Shown piece after piece: positions 25,753 to 35,071 of a stretch of 52,178 nucleotides of DNA; positions within the stretch are counted from its first letter, which is position 1, and every line of letters begins with the position of its first letter. Origin of the DNA: SZUA-37 sp964472525 (GTDB lineage Bacteria; Pseudomonadota; Gammaproteobacteria; UBA6429; Thiohalophilaceae); NCBI GenBank assembly GCA_964472525.1, contig CAYYLL010000019.1:1-52178 (forward strand). Direction: 5' to 3'. The translations under genes and the position numbers were made by a program. The notes beneath the pieces are model-generated. The model was not told the origin of the DNA. It saw only the letters and a list, made by a program, of their open reading frames with translations, and did no database searches.

Positions 25753-25781
25753 CCTCCACTGCTTGCGGTGGAGGTTTTCTT
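25753..25781. terminator. Terminator between module B and mutM
   Basis: CCTCCACTGC / GCGGTGGAGG stem followed by TTTTCTT on the plus strand and ATTCTTCTTATT on the minus strand. It is probably shared by the two convergent units. Confidence 0.8.
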
Positions 25782-25792
25782 AATGGACACTA

Positions 25793-26608
25793 TTATTTTT
25801 GGCACTGCGTACAGTAATACGTTGCTCGTTGCCCTAGGATGCAATGGTTGATCGGTTTTGTGCAAATCAGGCAGGGTTTATTTTTACGCCCATAAACATT
25901 GAGTTGCTGTTGAAAGTAACCGGGTTTGCCATCACTTTGAGTAAAGTCTTTTAATGTGGTGCCCCCCTGTTTAATGGCGGCGGTTAAAACCTGTTGAATG
26001 GCTTCCACCAGTTTTTGATAACACGGCAAGCTAATATTTCCTGCGGCTTTACGGGGGTGAATACCGGCAAAAAATAAAGCTTCGCTGGCATAAATATTCC
26101 CTACACCAACCACGATATGGCCATTCATAATAAATTGCTTAATGCTGACTTTTCGTTTACGTGATTGTTGATAAAGAGAGTCAGCGGTAAAGGCAGTTGA
26201 TAAAGGCTCTGGCCCAAGTTGGCAGAGTAGCTTATGTTCGAGAACAGGTTTGCGAGTCCAGAGTACGGCACCAAAGCGACGCGGATCATGCAGGCGTAAG
26301 CACTGGCCATTTTTAAGTATTAAATCGAAATGATCGTGTTTATCAAAAGGTGTACTGGCTTTTACAATACATAAACTACCTGACATACCTAGGTGGATAA
26401 TCAATGTGCCGGTACTGGTTGCAATTAAAATATATTTAGCTCGGCGTTGTACAGAAATAATTTTGTTTTGCGGTAATTCTTTTTTGAGTCTTAGCGGAAT
26501 CGGCCAGCGCAGTTTAGCCTGCCTAATAATAACTTTGGCAATGGTTTTGTTTACAAGGTGTTTGGCAATACCATTGCAAGTGGTCTCAACTTCGGGTAAT
26601 TCCGGCAT
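25793..26608 (-). CDS. mutM: Formamidopyrimidine-DNA glycosylase MutM/Fpg
   Basis: A 271-residue base-excision repair enzyme for 8-oxoguanine. It begins MPELPEVETT (catalytic Pro1 and Glu2 after Met removal), has HLGMSG and DPRRFG, and ends with a zinc finger CLIC...CTQC. The complete family length is present. Its ATG is only 2 nt after the stop of the DUF4340 gene, so it is probably translated from the ABC-transporter transcript, an unusual partner for a repair gene. Confidence 0.96.
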   Translation of the reverse strand: MPELPEVETTCNGIAKHLVNKTIAKVIIRQAKLRWPIPLRLKKELPQNKIISVQRRAKYILIATSTGTLIIHLGMSGSLCIVKASTPFDKHDHFDLILKNGQCLRLHDPRRFGAVLWTRKPVLEHKLLCQLGPEPLSTAFTADSLYQQSRKRKVSIKQFIMNGHIVVGVGNIYASEALFFAGIHPRKAAGNISLPCYQKLVEAIQQVLTAAIKQGGTTLKDFTQSDGKPGYFQQQLNVYGRKNKPCLICTKPINHCILGQRATYYCTQCQK

Positions 26609-26610
26609 TT

Positions 26611-27525
26611 TTATTTTTTCTTTGGAGGTAAAGGTATAGTTTTGGGTTTTGCCGATGTTGGAGCGGCTGTTACGGGAACCGGTAACGTAAATAGTTGTTT
26701 TTGTTTTTCTTTTGGAAGGCTATATTGTAAACCTTTTAATTTGTCGACCAAGACAAACTCTTTATCGTTGTTTGCAATATAAAATATCAGCTTTGTGGCC
26801 TCGCTACTATAAAGTGAGATGGTTTGTGTTGAAATAGAGGTCTTTTTATTGATGGGGTTAATATCAATGGTTTGTGCATTTTCCCATTCACTAATTAATT
26901 CATTAACACTATCAACACTAAAATCTTTCGGTGTAGGGGTTACCTTCCAGATATTATTATCCAGTTTTAATTTTAGTTTAGGTAAGTCAAGTCGTGTTAT
27001 TTTAAAGTTGTCGGCAAGTAATTTATGGCTAATATAATCGGTTGCAACGCTGTTTAAGGCGTAAAAATAAGTATCGTTGGTTAAGTAAAGTTTATTTTTT
27101 ACAGCAATATAACGGTGCCTTTTAATGGGTTCAGAGTCCCCGAATTTTATGCTAATGGTATTATCTTTCCCTTTGTTGAAAATAACTTCCAGTTTAGGTT
27201 TGTCGAGCCCGTAAGGTGTGGTTGCTTTTAGCGGGTAAGTTGCTTGCGGTAAAGTTTTAACTAGGCGTAATAATGTATCCATACGAAATGGGTTAGTCGG
27301 GGTATTATAAGGTTTGATTAGACGCCATTTATTATGCTGTTTTTCCAGATAGATATCGGTCTTACCTTGGCGTTTAATGGTTATATTAACAATATCCGCT
27401 TGCTTAAGTGAGGTAATGGGGGTTTTTTTGCTTTGTTTGTTATCCGGTGAATCCAGTAACGCAAAGCCAACGGCGATGAGTATAAAAACAAGTAGCCCGA
27501 GGTTAATAACATTTCGTTTATTCAT
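26611..27525 (-). CDS. DUF4340 protein of a Gld-type ABC transporter
   Basis: A 304-residue protein with one N-terminal membrane anchor (INLGLLVFILIAVGFALL, about 7-24) and a large soluble part with repeated beta-rich DUF4340 units (IYLEKQHNKWRLIKPYNTPT; PYGLDKPKLEVIF). DUF4340 genes typically follow gldG-like genes. It ends in a Pro/Lys-rich tail (IPLPPKKK). The function is unknown, probably accessory to the transporter encoded upstream. Confidence 0.8.
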   Translation of the reverse strand: MNKRNVINLGLLVFILIAVGFALLDSPDNKQSKKTPITSLKQADIVNITIKRQGKTDIYLEKQHNKWRLIKPYNTPTNPFRMDTLLRLVKTLPQATYPLKATTPYGLDKPKLEVIFNKGKDNTISIKFGDSEPIKRHRYIAVKNKLYLTNDTYFYALNSVATDYISHKLLADNFKITRLDLPKLKLKLDNNIWKVTPTPKDFSVDSVNELISEWENAQTIDINPINKKTSISTQTISLYSSEATKLIFYIANNDKEFVLVDKLKGLQYSLPKEKQKQLFTLPVPVTAAPTSAKPKTIPLPPKKK

Positions 27526-27543
27526 ATTGAGTCTGTTTTTAGT

Positions 27544-28899
27544 TTAACGATTACGGCGTTTGCGCCATATAACAATACCGCTCACAATAAAAATAAGGGG
27601 CAAGCCTGCAAGGAAAAATAACCCAATAATAGCCCAGAGCATCGTATCAATTTGCAATTGCTGATCGGGGGCGGTTGTTGCGGCAATGCTAATCAGTTTG
27701 TCGTCATTATTTAACCAGTTAAAAATTCTTAGTCCCATATCTTTGTTACCCAGATTTCCAAGATACTGGTTTGATATAAAGTCGCTATCAGCCACAATCA
27801 CGATGCGTTGGGTTTTATCTTTATTGACGTGTTTTTCCAGTACCAACGCAATGCTGATAGGCCCCATGGTATCAATTGTCGGATTAAATTCGACAACACC
27901 TTTTAATTGACCGGCTTCTAACCAGCTACGTGCAGTTGATTTAACCAACGGGGTTATTTGCCATGTGGTATTTTTAGCATCCCGTATTTTTAAACCGCCA
28001 CTGTGCGGGTAAAGTGTGCCTAAGGTAAAGTGTTGAGTAATCGCATGTTTGGGATAACTTTCGGCGAGCGCGGAGGTTGCCGGTATACCGAGCATTTGTG
28101 TGGTGGGGTCAACGATAACACCTTTAATAAATTCGATATTAAGTTGCTTAGTAAGTGCGCCAAGCTTGTGTAGGTTACCGGGCTCCTGTAACCAGAGTAA
28201 ATTACCGCCACGTTTTATAAAAGCCTGAATAAGTTTAACTTCGCCGGGTAGGTAGTCCACTTGCGGGTCGGCTATCACTAATGTGGTGGTATTATCAGGA
28301 ATGGCATGAGTTTGCGCTAAATTCAACGTGCTAATTTGTAAACCTTTGTCCTGTAAATTTTTAGTGAACAACTGGTAGTCATGATTGGCTTTACCTATTG
28401 GTTTACGTTCGCCGTGTCCAGTTAAAAATTGAATAACATGATTACCGCTGCGTAATAGACGTTGTAATGTATTTGTCAGATCCTGTTCTTTTATCGAGAG
28501 CAAATGTTCTGTTCGACCATTCAGACTAATAATCATTTCGCCTTCTGCCCGAATACCTAGCTTGCGAGTGGTGGTTGGATCAATCTCCGGGTTAATAAAA
28601 GCCAGTTCAATATTACTTTTATGCTTCTGATACTTATGCACTAAATCTTTTATTAATATTCGTTGTTGAGAAACGTCTGCCTCGCGTGCAAAGGCGGTAA
28701 TGCTAATTGGTCCATCCACTTTTTTTAGTAATTCAATGCTGGCTGCAGATAAAGTATTGCGATGGGTGGCTGTCCAGTCAGATTCAAATTTATACTTTTG
28801 TGTTAACCAAGCGAGTAAAATCATGGCAGTAATAAATAAAACAATAAAAATAATATTTTGCAGTTTTAAATTACGGCGATTTTTTTTTGTTATTTCCAT
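27544..28899 (-). CDS. GldG-like auxiliary protein of an ABC transporter
   Basis: A 451-residue protein matching the family described as an ABC-type transport auxiliary component (GldG/DUF4350-like). It has an N-terminal membrane helix (about 15-34), a substrate-binding-like periplasmic domain with VQFLTGHGERKP-type motif (here VIQFLTGHGERKPIG), RGGNLLWLQEPG and VIVADSDFISNQYLGN, and a C-terminal helix (about 424-445). In Bacteroidetes this family is linked to gliding; in proteobacteria the role is unknown. It is 18 nt upstream of the DUF4340 gene. Confidence 0.82.
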   Translation of the reverse strand: MEITKKNRRNLKLQNIIFIVLFITAMILLAWLTQKYKFESDWTATHRNTLSAASIELLKKVDGPISITAFAREADVSQQRILIKDLVHKYQKHKSNIELAFINPEIDPTTTRKLGIRAEGEMIISLNGRTEHLLSIKEQDLTNTLQRLLRSGNHVIQFLTGHGERKPIGKANHDYQLFTKNLQDKGLQISTLNLAQTHAIPDNTTTLVIADPQVDYLPGEVKLIQAFIKRGGNLLWLQEPGNLHKLGALTKQLNIEFIKGVIVDPTTQMLGIPATSALAESYPKHAITQHFTLGTLYPHSGGLKIRDAKNTTWQITPLVKSTARSWLEAGQLKGVVEFNPTIDTMGPISIALVLEKHVNKDKTQRIVIVADSDFISNQYLGNLGNKDMGLRIFNWLNNDDKLISIAATTAPDQQLQIDTMLWAIIGLFFLAGLPLIFIVSGIVIWRKRRNR

Positions 28900-28965
28900 G
28901 TTTAAACCTTAAATTAAATTCTCTATGTGCGAACAAATGTTGTTTATGACTAACGTTGCCACCAT

Positions 28966-29727
28966 TTAACGTTGCAGGCGATCACCATCTAAACGGCGAA
29001 TAGCTAAAACTAGAAAAGTTGTGGAGACTAAAATAAAATACATAAAATCGGCTGAACTGAATAAACCTTTTGCCATCGCTTCAAAGTGACGTAGCATGGA
29101 AATATATTCTAGCGTACCACTGGCATCCGCATTAGTGACTTTATTACTGGACCAGTCGAGTATCCACAACATCAACAAAATACCAAAGGTGCTAATGGCC
29201 GCAACCGTGGGTTGGGTGGTCAGGCTAGACATATACACACCAATAGCAGCAAAACTACTAACCAGTAAAATAAGTCCTAACCAAGCTGAGAAAAATAAAC
29301 CATAGTCGAGGCTGCCACTAAAACCAAGTGATAACGGCATTAATGCCAGTAGAATGGCCATGCACATTAAAAAACCAACCACGCCTAAAAATTTGCCCAC
29401 AATAATATCTGTCATGGATAACGGTGCAGAGAATAATAACGCCAGACTTTTATTTGCACGTTCACCTGCAATCACGCGCATAGTTATTAATGGTGTCACT
29501 AGCATAAAAATAATGGCCGAAGTTGCAAACAATGGGGCGGCAATAAACTCTGTTGCGCCGGGAGCACCTTGAACATTGGCCAATTGGGGTTGAATTTGTA
29601 TAAACATATTCAGTTGGGCAAGAAAAATATAAGCAAAAATAAATTGCACCACACCCAGAATAGACCATGCTAATGGCGATAAAAATAAGCTGCGTAGCTC
29701 ACGCGATGCGATGGTTAAAATATTCAT
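28966..29727 (-). CDS. ABC transporter permease, GldF-like
   Basis: A 253-residue ABC-2 type permease with six hydrophobic segments. The start MNILTIASRELRSLFLSPLAW and the cytosolic-loop motif MRVIAGERANKSLALLFSAP are family landmarks. It overlaps the ATPase stop by 4 nt. With the ATPase and the GldG- and DUF4340-type proteins it forms a four-gene export system of unknown substrate. Confidence 0.87.
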   Translation of the reverse strand: MNILTIASRELRSLFLSPLAWSILGVVQFIFAYIFLAQLNMFIQIQPQLANVQGAPGATEFIAAPLFATSAIIFMLVTPLITMRVIAGERANKSLALLFSAPLSMTDIIVGKFLGVVGFLMCMAILLALMPLSLGFSGSLDYGLFFSAWLGLILLVSSFAAIGVYMSSLTTQPTVAAISTFGILLMLWILDWSSNKVTNADASGTLEYISMLRHFEAMAKGLFSSADFMYFILVSTTFLVLAIRRLDGDRLQR

Positions 29728-30707
29728 GCAGCATCCTCTTTGATAGTGGAACCATCGTTGTCAGTGATTAATTCAGACGAGGTGATTTCCACAAAAATTT
29801 GTTCCAGTGTTTTTTGTTCAGGGAATAATTCAAGTAAGCCCCAGTTATTATTGGCCGCGTCAATCGCGATTTGTTTTGCGGGACTGGGTTGCTGTGTGGG
29901 TGCATTATTAAAGTGAACGCGAATACGGTTATCGTCAAGATGTTCAATTTTGTTGACGTTATCAATGGCATTGAGTCGCGTATCATCTGGCTTGTTTTCA
30001 AATTGTACGATAAGGCTAGTTGCCCGCATCGATTGGTTTAGATTATCGATAGAATCACTGAACACCAGTTGACCCTTATTGATAATTTGTACTCGATCAC
30101 AGGTCATCTGCACTTCTGGGAGAATGTGTGTGGACAATATAACGCTGTGTTCTTTGCCTAGCTCAAGAATTAATTTACGAATTTCGCGAATTTGTATCGG
30201 GTCAAGGCCCACGGTGGGCTCATCTAAAATAACAATGGAGGGAGTATGAATAATGGCCTGAGCAATCCCCACGCGTTGTTTATAGCCTTTTGACAGGTTC
30301 GAAATTAAACGCGATTTTACTTCGCCAAGTCCACAGCGTTCGACCGCTTTTTTTACTGCACTGTTTTGTGCGTTGCGGCTAATGCCATTTATTTTGGCGC
30401 AAAAGTTAAGGTATTCTTCAACGCATAATTCCATATATAAAGGAGGTTGTTCAGGCAGGTAGCCGATTTCTGCTTTTGTGAGTTTGGGTTGATCGAGCAA
30501 GTCGATACCATCAATGGTTATTTTACCGGCAGTTGGTGCGAGGTTTCCTGTAATCATTTGCATGGTAGTCGATTTACCTGCACCGTTGGGCCCTAAAAAG
30601 CCGAGTACTTCACCACGGTTCAATTCAAAGCTAACCGTATCGACTGCTTTTAGTTCACCGTAATGTCGGGATAAATGTTCTATACTCATAAGTAAGGGAG
30701 TGGACAT
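29724..30707 (-). CDS. ABC transporter ATPase, GldA-like
   Basis: A 327-residue ABC ATPase. Walker A is GPNGAGKSTT, the signature is LSKGYKQRVGIAQA, and Walker B is IVILDEPTVGLDP. A C-terminal domain of about 100 residues is typical of ABC-2 exporters of this class. It is the first gene of the minus-strand unit that continues through the permease, GldG-like, DUF4340 and mutM genes. Confidence 0.9.
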   Translation of the reverse strand: MSTPLLMSIEHLSRHYGELKAVDTVSFELNRGEVLGFLGPNGAGKSTTMQMITGNLAPTAGKITIDGIDLLDQPKLTKAEIGYLPEQPPLYMELCVEEYLNFCAKINGISRNAQNSAVKKAVERCGLGEVKSRLISNLSKGYKQRVGIAQAIIHTPSIVILDEPTVGLDPIQIREIRKLILELGKEHSVILSTHILPEVQMTCDRVQIINKGQLVFSDSIDNLNQSMRATSLIVQFENKPDDTRLNAIDNVNKIEHLDDNRIRVHFNNAPTQQPSPAKQIAIDAANNNWGLLELFPEQKTLEQIFVEITSSELITDNDGSTIKEDAA

Positions 30708-30799
30708 AATTTTTTCTGCATTTTAGTTTAAGTTAAGTAAGGAGTAACCGATAAGTATTAAATATATCTTATTTCAATCCTGAAAAATAAAATTTATCA

Positions 30800-31885
30800 G
30801 TGGATTATATGCATAATACGCTCTGTGACAAGTATGGGTTTAACACTACGCAGCGAAAATTACGAGTTGCGATGATGGGCTTGTCGAATGATGATCATGT
30901 TCTGGTTAAATTATTACAAGACAAACTTATTCAGCCTTATGGAAAAGAAATAGTTGCTGATTTCTATAAGGTACTCTTGTCTTTCCCCGATGTAAAAGCT
31001 TTTTTACTTAGACATGCCGAAATCCCTAATTTACAAAAAACACAACTGGCATATCTGGAATCATACGGTGTTAAATTCGATAGCCATGAATATTTTGAAG
31101 AGCGTTTACAGGTTGGTCGAGTCCATGCGTTGATTGGTTTACCTCTGAGTTATTACCAAATGGCTTTCCGTACGCTAGATGACTTGTTGTTTAACTATTT
31201 GGCTAACATTATTTCAGCGGATAATAAGCAGTTTTTGCCGTTAGTGAAGCTGGTTGCCCAAATTTCTGCTTTGGATATGTCTTTGGCGATTGAGGTTTTT
31301 TACAATAAAAGAGTCAATGATATGACAAGTTCAATCGATGCGTTAATCGATGAACGCGAACTATTAACGTCTAAAATAGGGCTGGACGAATTAACTCAGG
31401 TTGCTAGCCGGGCTAAAATTTTGGATTATTTGCAGAGTAATTTACAAAAGGCAGAACAAAAACAATATTATTTTTGTATTGCAATGATCGATTTGGATTT
31501 TTTTAAACGGGTCAATGACATGTATGGCCATCTGGTTGGTGACCAGATCCTAATTGGTGTGTCAGCAAGAATGAAAGCAGCATTGCGTACTGACGATATT
31601 CTAGGGCGTTATGGTGGTGAGGAATTTTTGCTTGTTTTACCGCATGCGGGTATTAACGTTGCCAAACAAATTACCGAACGAATTTGTCATTGTGTAAATG
31701 CCACACCTTTTCATGTTGGTGATATTACCATTCCGCTGACTATCAGCATTGGTTTAACTGACTGGCATAAAGGAGATACCGATAAAATTTTATTAAGTCG
31801 GGCTGACCATGCTCTATATCGGGCTAAACATCAGGGTCGGAATCAGGTGGTATTGGGATACTCAATTGAATCAAATTCCAGATAA
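30800..31885 (+). CDS. Globin-coupled diguanylate cyclase
   Basis: A 361-residue oxygen sensor/c-di-GMP synthase. Residues about 25-170 fit the globin-coupled sensor fold, with likely proximal haem ligand His109 in VGRVHALIGLPLSYYQ. The GGDEF domain has DLDFFKRVND and GGEEF (272-276), and the inhibitory RxxD site is intact (RTDD, 263-266), so product feedback is expected. The organisation matches E. coli DosC. A GTG at 30800 and an ATG at 30809 are both possible starts; no clear ribosome site helps choose. It is transcribed away from the ABC operon. Confidence 0.86.
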   Translation: MDYMHNTLCDKYGFNTTQRKLRVAMMGLSNDDHVLVKLLQDKLIQPYGKEIVADFYKVLLSFPDVKAFLLRHAEIPNLQKTQLAYLESYGVKFDSHEYFEERLQVGRVHALIGLPLSYYQMAFRTLDDLLFNYLANIISADNKQFLPLVKLVAQISALDMSLAIEVFYNKRVNDMTSSIDALIDERELLTSKIGLDELTQVASRAKILDYLQSNLQKAEQKQYYFCIAMIDLDFFKRVNDMYGHLVGDQILIGVSARMKAALRTDDILGRYGGEEFLLVLPHAGINVAKQITERICHCVNATPFHVGDITIPLTISIGLTDWHKGDTDKILLSRADHALYRAKHQGRNQVVLGYSIESNSR

Positions 31886-31950
31886 ATCAAATACCTTCTA
31901 AAGATTATTTTAGCGTCAGGACACTCTAAAACCCTTTATAATCCGTGACT

Positions 31951-33969
31951 ATGAATATTTACTTAGGCGTTGATACTGGTGGAACATTTACCGATTTTGT
32001 TTTACTTAAAAATAATCAATTGCAGACCCATAAAATTTTATCCACACCACATGCGCCTGAACAAGCCATACTCGCGGGCATCAATGATTTACAACTTACC
32101 CAGCTAGGGCGTGATGATCATTTATATATCGTGCATGGCTCAACGGTGGCAACCAACGCAGTTTTAGAAGGCAAAGGCGTTCAGACCGTTTTTATTACCA
32201 ACCGAGGTTTTAAAGACATGTTAAGCCTAGGTCGGCAGACGCGTCGGGAATTATATCATTTGCAACCTGAATACACCGCACCACCCGTTAATGCAAAATA
32301 CTGCCTTGAAACAGGAGGACGACTTTCGGCAACCGCTGAAGTGCTAGATGATTTAACCAGCGAAGACATAAAAAACCTGATAACACATGTTCGTGGTTTA
32401 AAGCCGCAAGCGGTGGTAATTAATTTATTATTTTCATATTTGGATAATTGTTTCGAAAAACAAATTGCACAGGCATTAGAAAAAGCGTTACCGTCTTTAT
32501 TTATTTCGTGTTCTTCTGATATTTTGCCAGAATATAAAGAATATGAGCGCGGCATGACAACTTGGTTGAATGCTTATGTGGGGCCCTTGGTAAAAGGTTA
32601 CTTAAAGCGTTTACAACAGGGCATTGCCAATAGTGTTGCTGCCAGAACCTCGATTACCGTTATGCAAAGTGCTGGCAATACCATTGCTGCGGAATTAGCG
32701 GGTGAACAAGCGGTACAATTACTTTTATCGGGCCCCGCCGGTGGCTTGGCTGCTGCCGAGTACCTTGGGCAGCAGACACATTTTAAACGTTTGCTGACTT
32801 TTGACATGGGGGGTACATCAACCGATGTTGCCTTAATTGAAGACAAAATACAGCTTACCAACGAATCTGTTATTGCAGGCTATCCTGTGGCCATTCCAAT
32901 GGTGGATATGCACACGATTGGAGCGGGTGGAGGCTCGATTGCGTTTATTGATGACGGTGGTTTATTGCAGGTTGGTCCTGAATCTGCCGGTGCTGATCCG
33001 GGCCCGGTGTGTTATAGACAAGGTGGCATTAAGCCAACGGTAACCGATGCCAATCTGGTGCTTGGGCGGTTACTGCCCGCGGCCTTTTTAGGGGGTGGGC
33101 TGTCTTTAGATAGGGATGCGGCTTATAACGCCATCAACATTTTGGCTGAACCATTAAATTTAAGTTGCGAGCAAACCGCACAAGGTATTATTAGGATTGC
33201 CAATGAACATATGGCTAATGCGCTTCGGGTAATGTCGGTACAGCGTGGTATTGATCCGCGCGGTTTATGTTTAACGTCCTTTGGTGGCGCGGGTGGCCTA
33301 CATGTTTGTGCATTGGCAGAGGCATTGCAAATTCCAACTGCTATGGTGCCGATTCATTCAGGGGTGCTATCTGCGTTGGGTATGCTAGTGGCGCCGAAGG
33401 GACGAGAGTTATCACGTACATTCAATGTATTATTGAGTGAGGCGGTTAAGAATGACATTACTCAACTGTTAATGCAGTTAATCTCGCAGGGTGAGACGGA
33501 GCTATTAAAAGAAGCCGTTACAAAAGAAGATATCAATATAGCAACCCATTTAGATTGCCGCTATCAAGGGCAGTCTTATACTTTGGATATAGCGTATGCG
33601 TATTTAACCCCTTCTGCTATCAAGCAATGCCTACAGGACTTTGTAGCTCGTCATCAGCAACGTTATGGTCATACGCTAGCACTGCCCATTGAACTAGTGA
33701 ATGTGCGAGTCAGTTTAAAAGTAAAACATGAAACTTTATTATTCAATAACGTTTCACCTGACAATAAGGCTTGTGACACCCAGGATAGCCGCGGCGTTGA
33801 TAACGGTGTGGCCATTTATCCGCGTGACGCTATCGCCCTTTCGCAAATAATTATTGGCCCAGCACTGATTACGGAAACAACCGCGACTATTTTTGTGGGT
33901 AGCGGTTGGCAATGTGAAATAGATAATTTAGGCAATTTAATGTTAACTTTTAAGGCGTACAATAAATAA
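31951..33969 (+). CDS. Hydantoinase/oxoprolinase family protein, HyuA type
   Basis: A 672-residue ATP-dependent amidohydrolase A-subunit. ASKHA-type ATP-binding motifs are present: GVDTGGTFTDFVL at the start, LLLSGPAGGLAAAEYLG and TFDMGGTSTDVALI, with GAGGGSIAFID and GPESAGADPGP as family hallmarks. The usual partner subunit HyuB is not encoded here, although some family members work with distant partners. An in-frame GTG lies 6 nt upstream; the ATG is preferred. Substrate could be 5-oxoproline or a hydantoin and cannot be told from sequence. The last 27 nt overlap the convergent apbE gene. Confidence 0.83.
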   Translation: MNIYLGVDTGGTFTDFVLLKNNQLQTHKILSTPHAPEQAILAGINDLQLTQLGRDDHLYIVHGSTVATNAVLEGKGVQTVFITNRGFKDMLSLGRQTRRELYHLQPEYTAPPVNAKYCLETGGRLSATAEVLDDLTSEDIKNLITHVRGLKPQAVVINLLFSYLDNCFEKQIAQALEKALPSLFISCSSDILPEYKEYERGMTTWLNAYVGPLVKGYLKRLQQGIANSVAARTSITVMQSAGNTIAAELAGEQAVQLLLSGPAGGLAAAEYLGQQTHFKRLLTFDMGGTSTDVALIEDKIQLTNESVIAGYPVAIPMVDMHTIGAGGGSIAFIDDGGLLQVGPESAGADPGPVCYRQGGIKPTVTDANLVLGRLLPAAFLGGGLSLDRDAAYNAINILAEPLNLSCEQTAQGIIRIANEHMANALRVMSVQRGIDPRGLCLTSFGGAGGLHVCALAEALQIPTAMVPIHSGVLSALGMLVAPKGRELSRTFNVLLSEAVKNDITQLLMQLISQGETELLKEAVTKEDINIATHLDCRYQGQSYTLDIAYAYLTPSAIKQCLQDFVARHQQRYGHTLALPIELVNVRVSLKVKHETLLFNNVSPDNKACDTQDSRGVDNGVAIYPRDAIALSQIIIGPALITETTATIFVGSGWQCEIDNLGNLMLTFKAYNK

Positions 33970-35010
33970 ATTTTTAGGTTGTTTCACAAACTTAACACGA
34001 TCTAACATTGCTTGGGTAACGTAGACGTTATCTTTGTTATCAATCAGCAAAACATATTTAATCCCCATTTTTTTTGCAATCTTAACCCATTGTGTTGGGC
34101 CTGCGACAAACAGAGCGGTTGCTGCGGCATCAGCGGTTGTGGCATCGGGATCAATCACAGTGACCGATAAACTGTCTTTAGCGGGATAGCCAGTGCGCGG
34201 GTCAATAATATGGTGGATACGTTTATTATTGGCTAGGTAATAGCGTTCATAACTGCCGGAGGTGAAGATGCTGTCTCCACTTTTTGCTTTAATAGTGGCC
34301 ATCGCGGTGTTTCTGTTGGTTGATAACGGGTCACGTATGCCGATAATCCATGGGCGATTGCCATGTTGGCCAATGGCTTTTAAATCGCCACCAGCATTGA
34401 TCATTATGTTTTTAACCTGGTAGTTCTGCTTTAGATTTTCGATGATTTTTTCCAAAGCATAGCCTTTTGCAATGCCGCCAAGGTCAATACGAACAGCAGA
34501 ATTTTTGCAGGTAAAACGAACCCCTTTAATCGTAATGTCACTCATTCGAGGGTTTGCTTTTAGCAATGCTTGTATTGCCGCAGCTTTAGGGGGTTTGTTT
34601 TTATCAAACTCATCCTGTTGGAAGCCCCAGAGTCTAATCAGTTTGCCAATGGCGGGGTTAAACAGGTTATCGCTTTGCGCCTCAAGCTGTTTAGCCTTTA
34701 ATATTAATGGAATAACCGACGCAGGAGCAGAAAAAGTACCGGTCATTTCGCATAAGCTGTTAGTTCGTCCGAGTGGCCCAGCACGCCAAGGATGCCATAA
34801 TATATTCATACGTTGTAAATCATTGTCGATGGCTTTAAATACTCGCTCGGCTTGTGGTTTACTCACATCGCTCACTTCGACTTGGAACAGGGTGCCGAAA
34901 GAAAAAATAGTTGTTTTGTATATTTGGGTTGTCGGTTGGCAAGCACTTACACTCAGTAATAAGAGGAAGTTGAGTGTTAACCGGAACTTTGATTTGAATA
35001 GGGATGGCAT
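33943..35010 (-). CDS. apbE: FAD:protein FMN transferase ApbE, lipoprotein
   Basis: About 355 residues. A signal with lipobox SVSAC marks it as a periplasmic lipoprotein. Family motifs are DLGGIAKGYALEKI, NAGGDLKAIG, HIIDPRTGYPAKD and TADAAATALFVAG. ApbE transfers FMN to Ser/Thr in targets such as NosR and Rnf/Nqr subunits. The ATG at 35010 is preferred over a GTG at 35055, since it starts a normal signal peptide. The NosR in this window carries the ApbE target motif. Its 3' end overlaps the hyuA-type gene by 27 nt. Confidence 0.93.
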   Translation of the reverse strand: MPSLFKSKFRLTLNFLLLLSVSACQPTTQIYKTTIFSFGTLFQVEVSDVSKPQAERVFKAIDNDLQRMNILWHPWRAGPLGRTNSLCEMTGTFSAPASVIPLILKAKQLEAQSDNLFNPAIGKLIRLWGFQQDEFDKNKPPKAAAIQALLKANPRMSDITIKGVRFTCKNSAVRIDLGGIAKGYALEKIIENLKQNYQVKNIMINAGGDLKAIGQHGNRPWIIGIRDPLSTNRNTAMATIKAKSGDSIFTSGSYERYYLANNKRIHHIIDPRTGYPAKDSLSVTVIDPDATTADAAATALFVAGPTQWVKIAKKMGIKYVLLIDNKDNVYVTQAMLDRVKFVKQPKNLFIVRLKS

Positions 35011-35071
35011 CCATCGTATTGAATTTAGCCGGTTAAATAAAAGACGGTATGACACGTTTTACACCTTTAAA

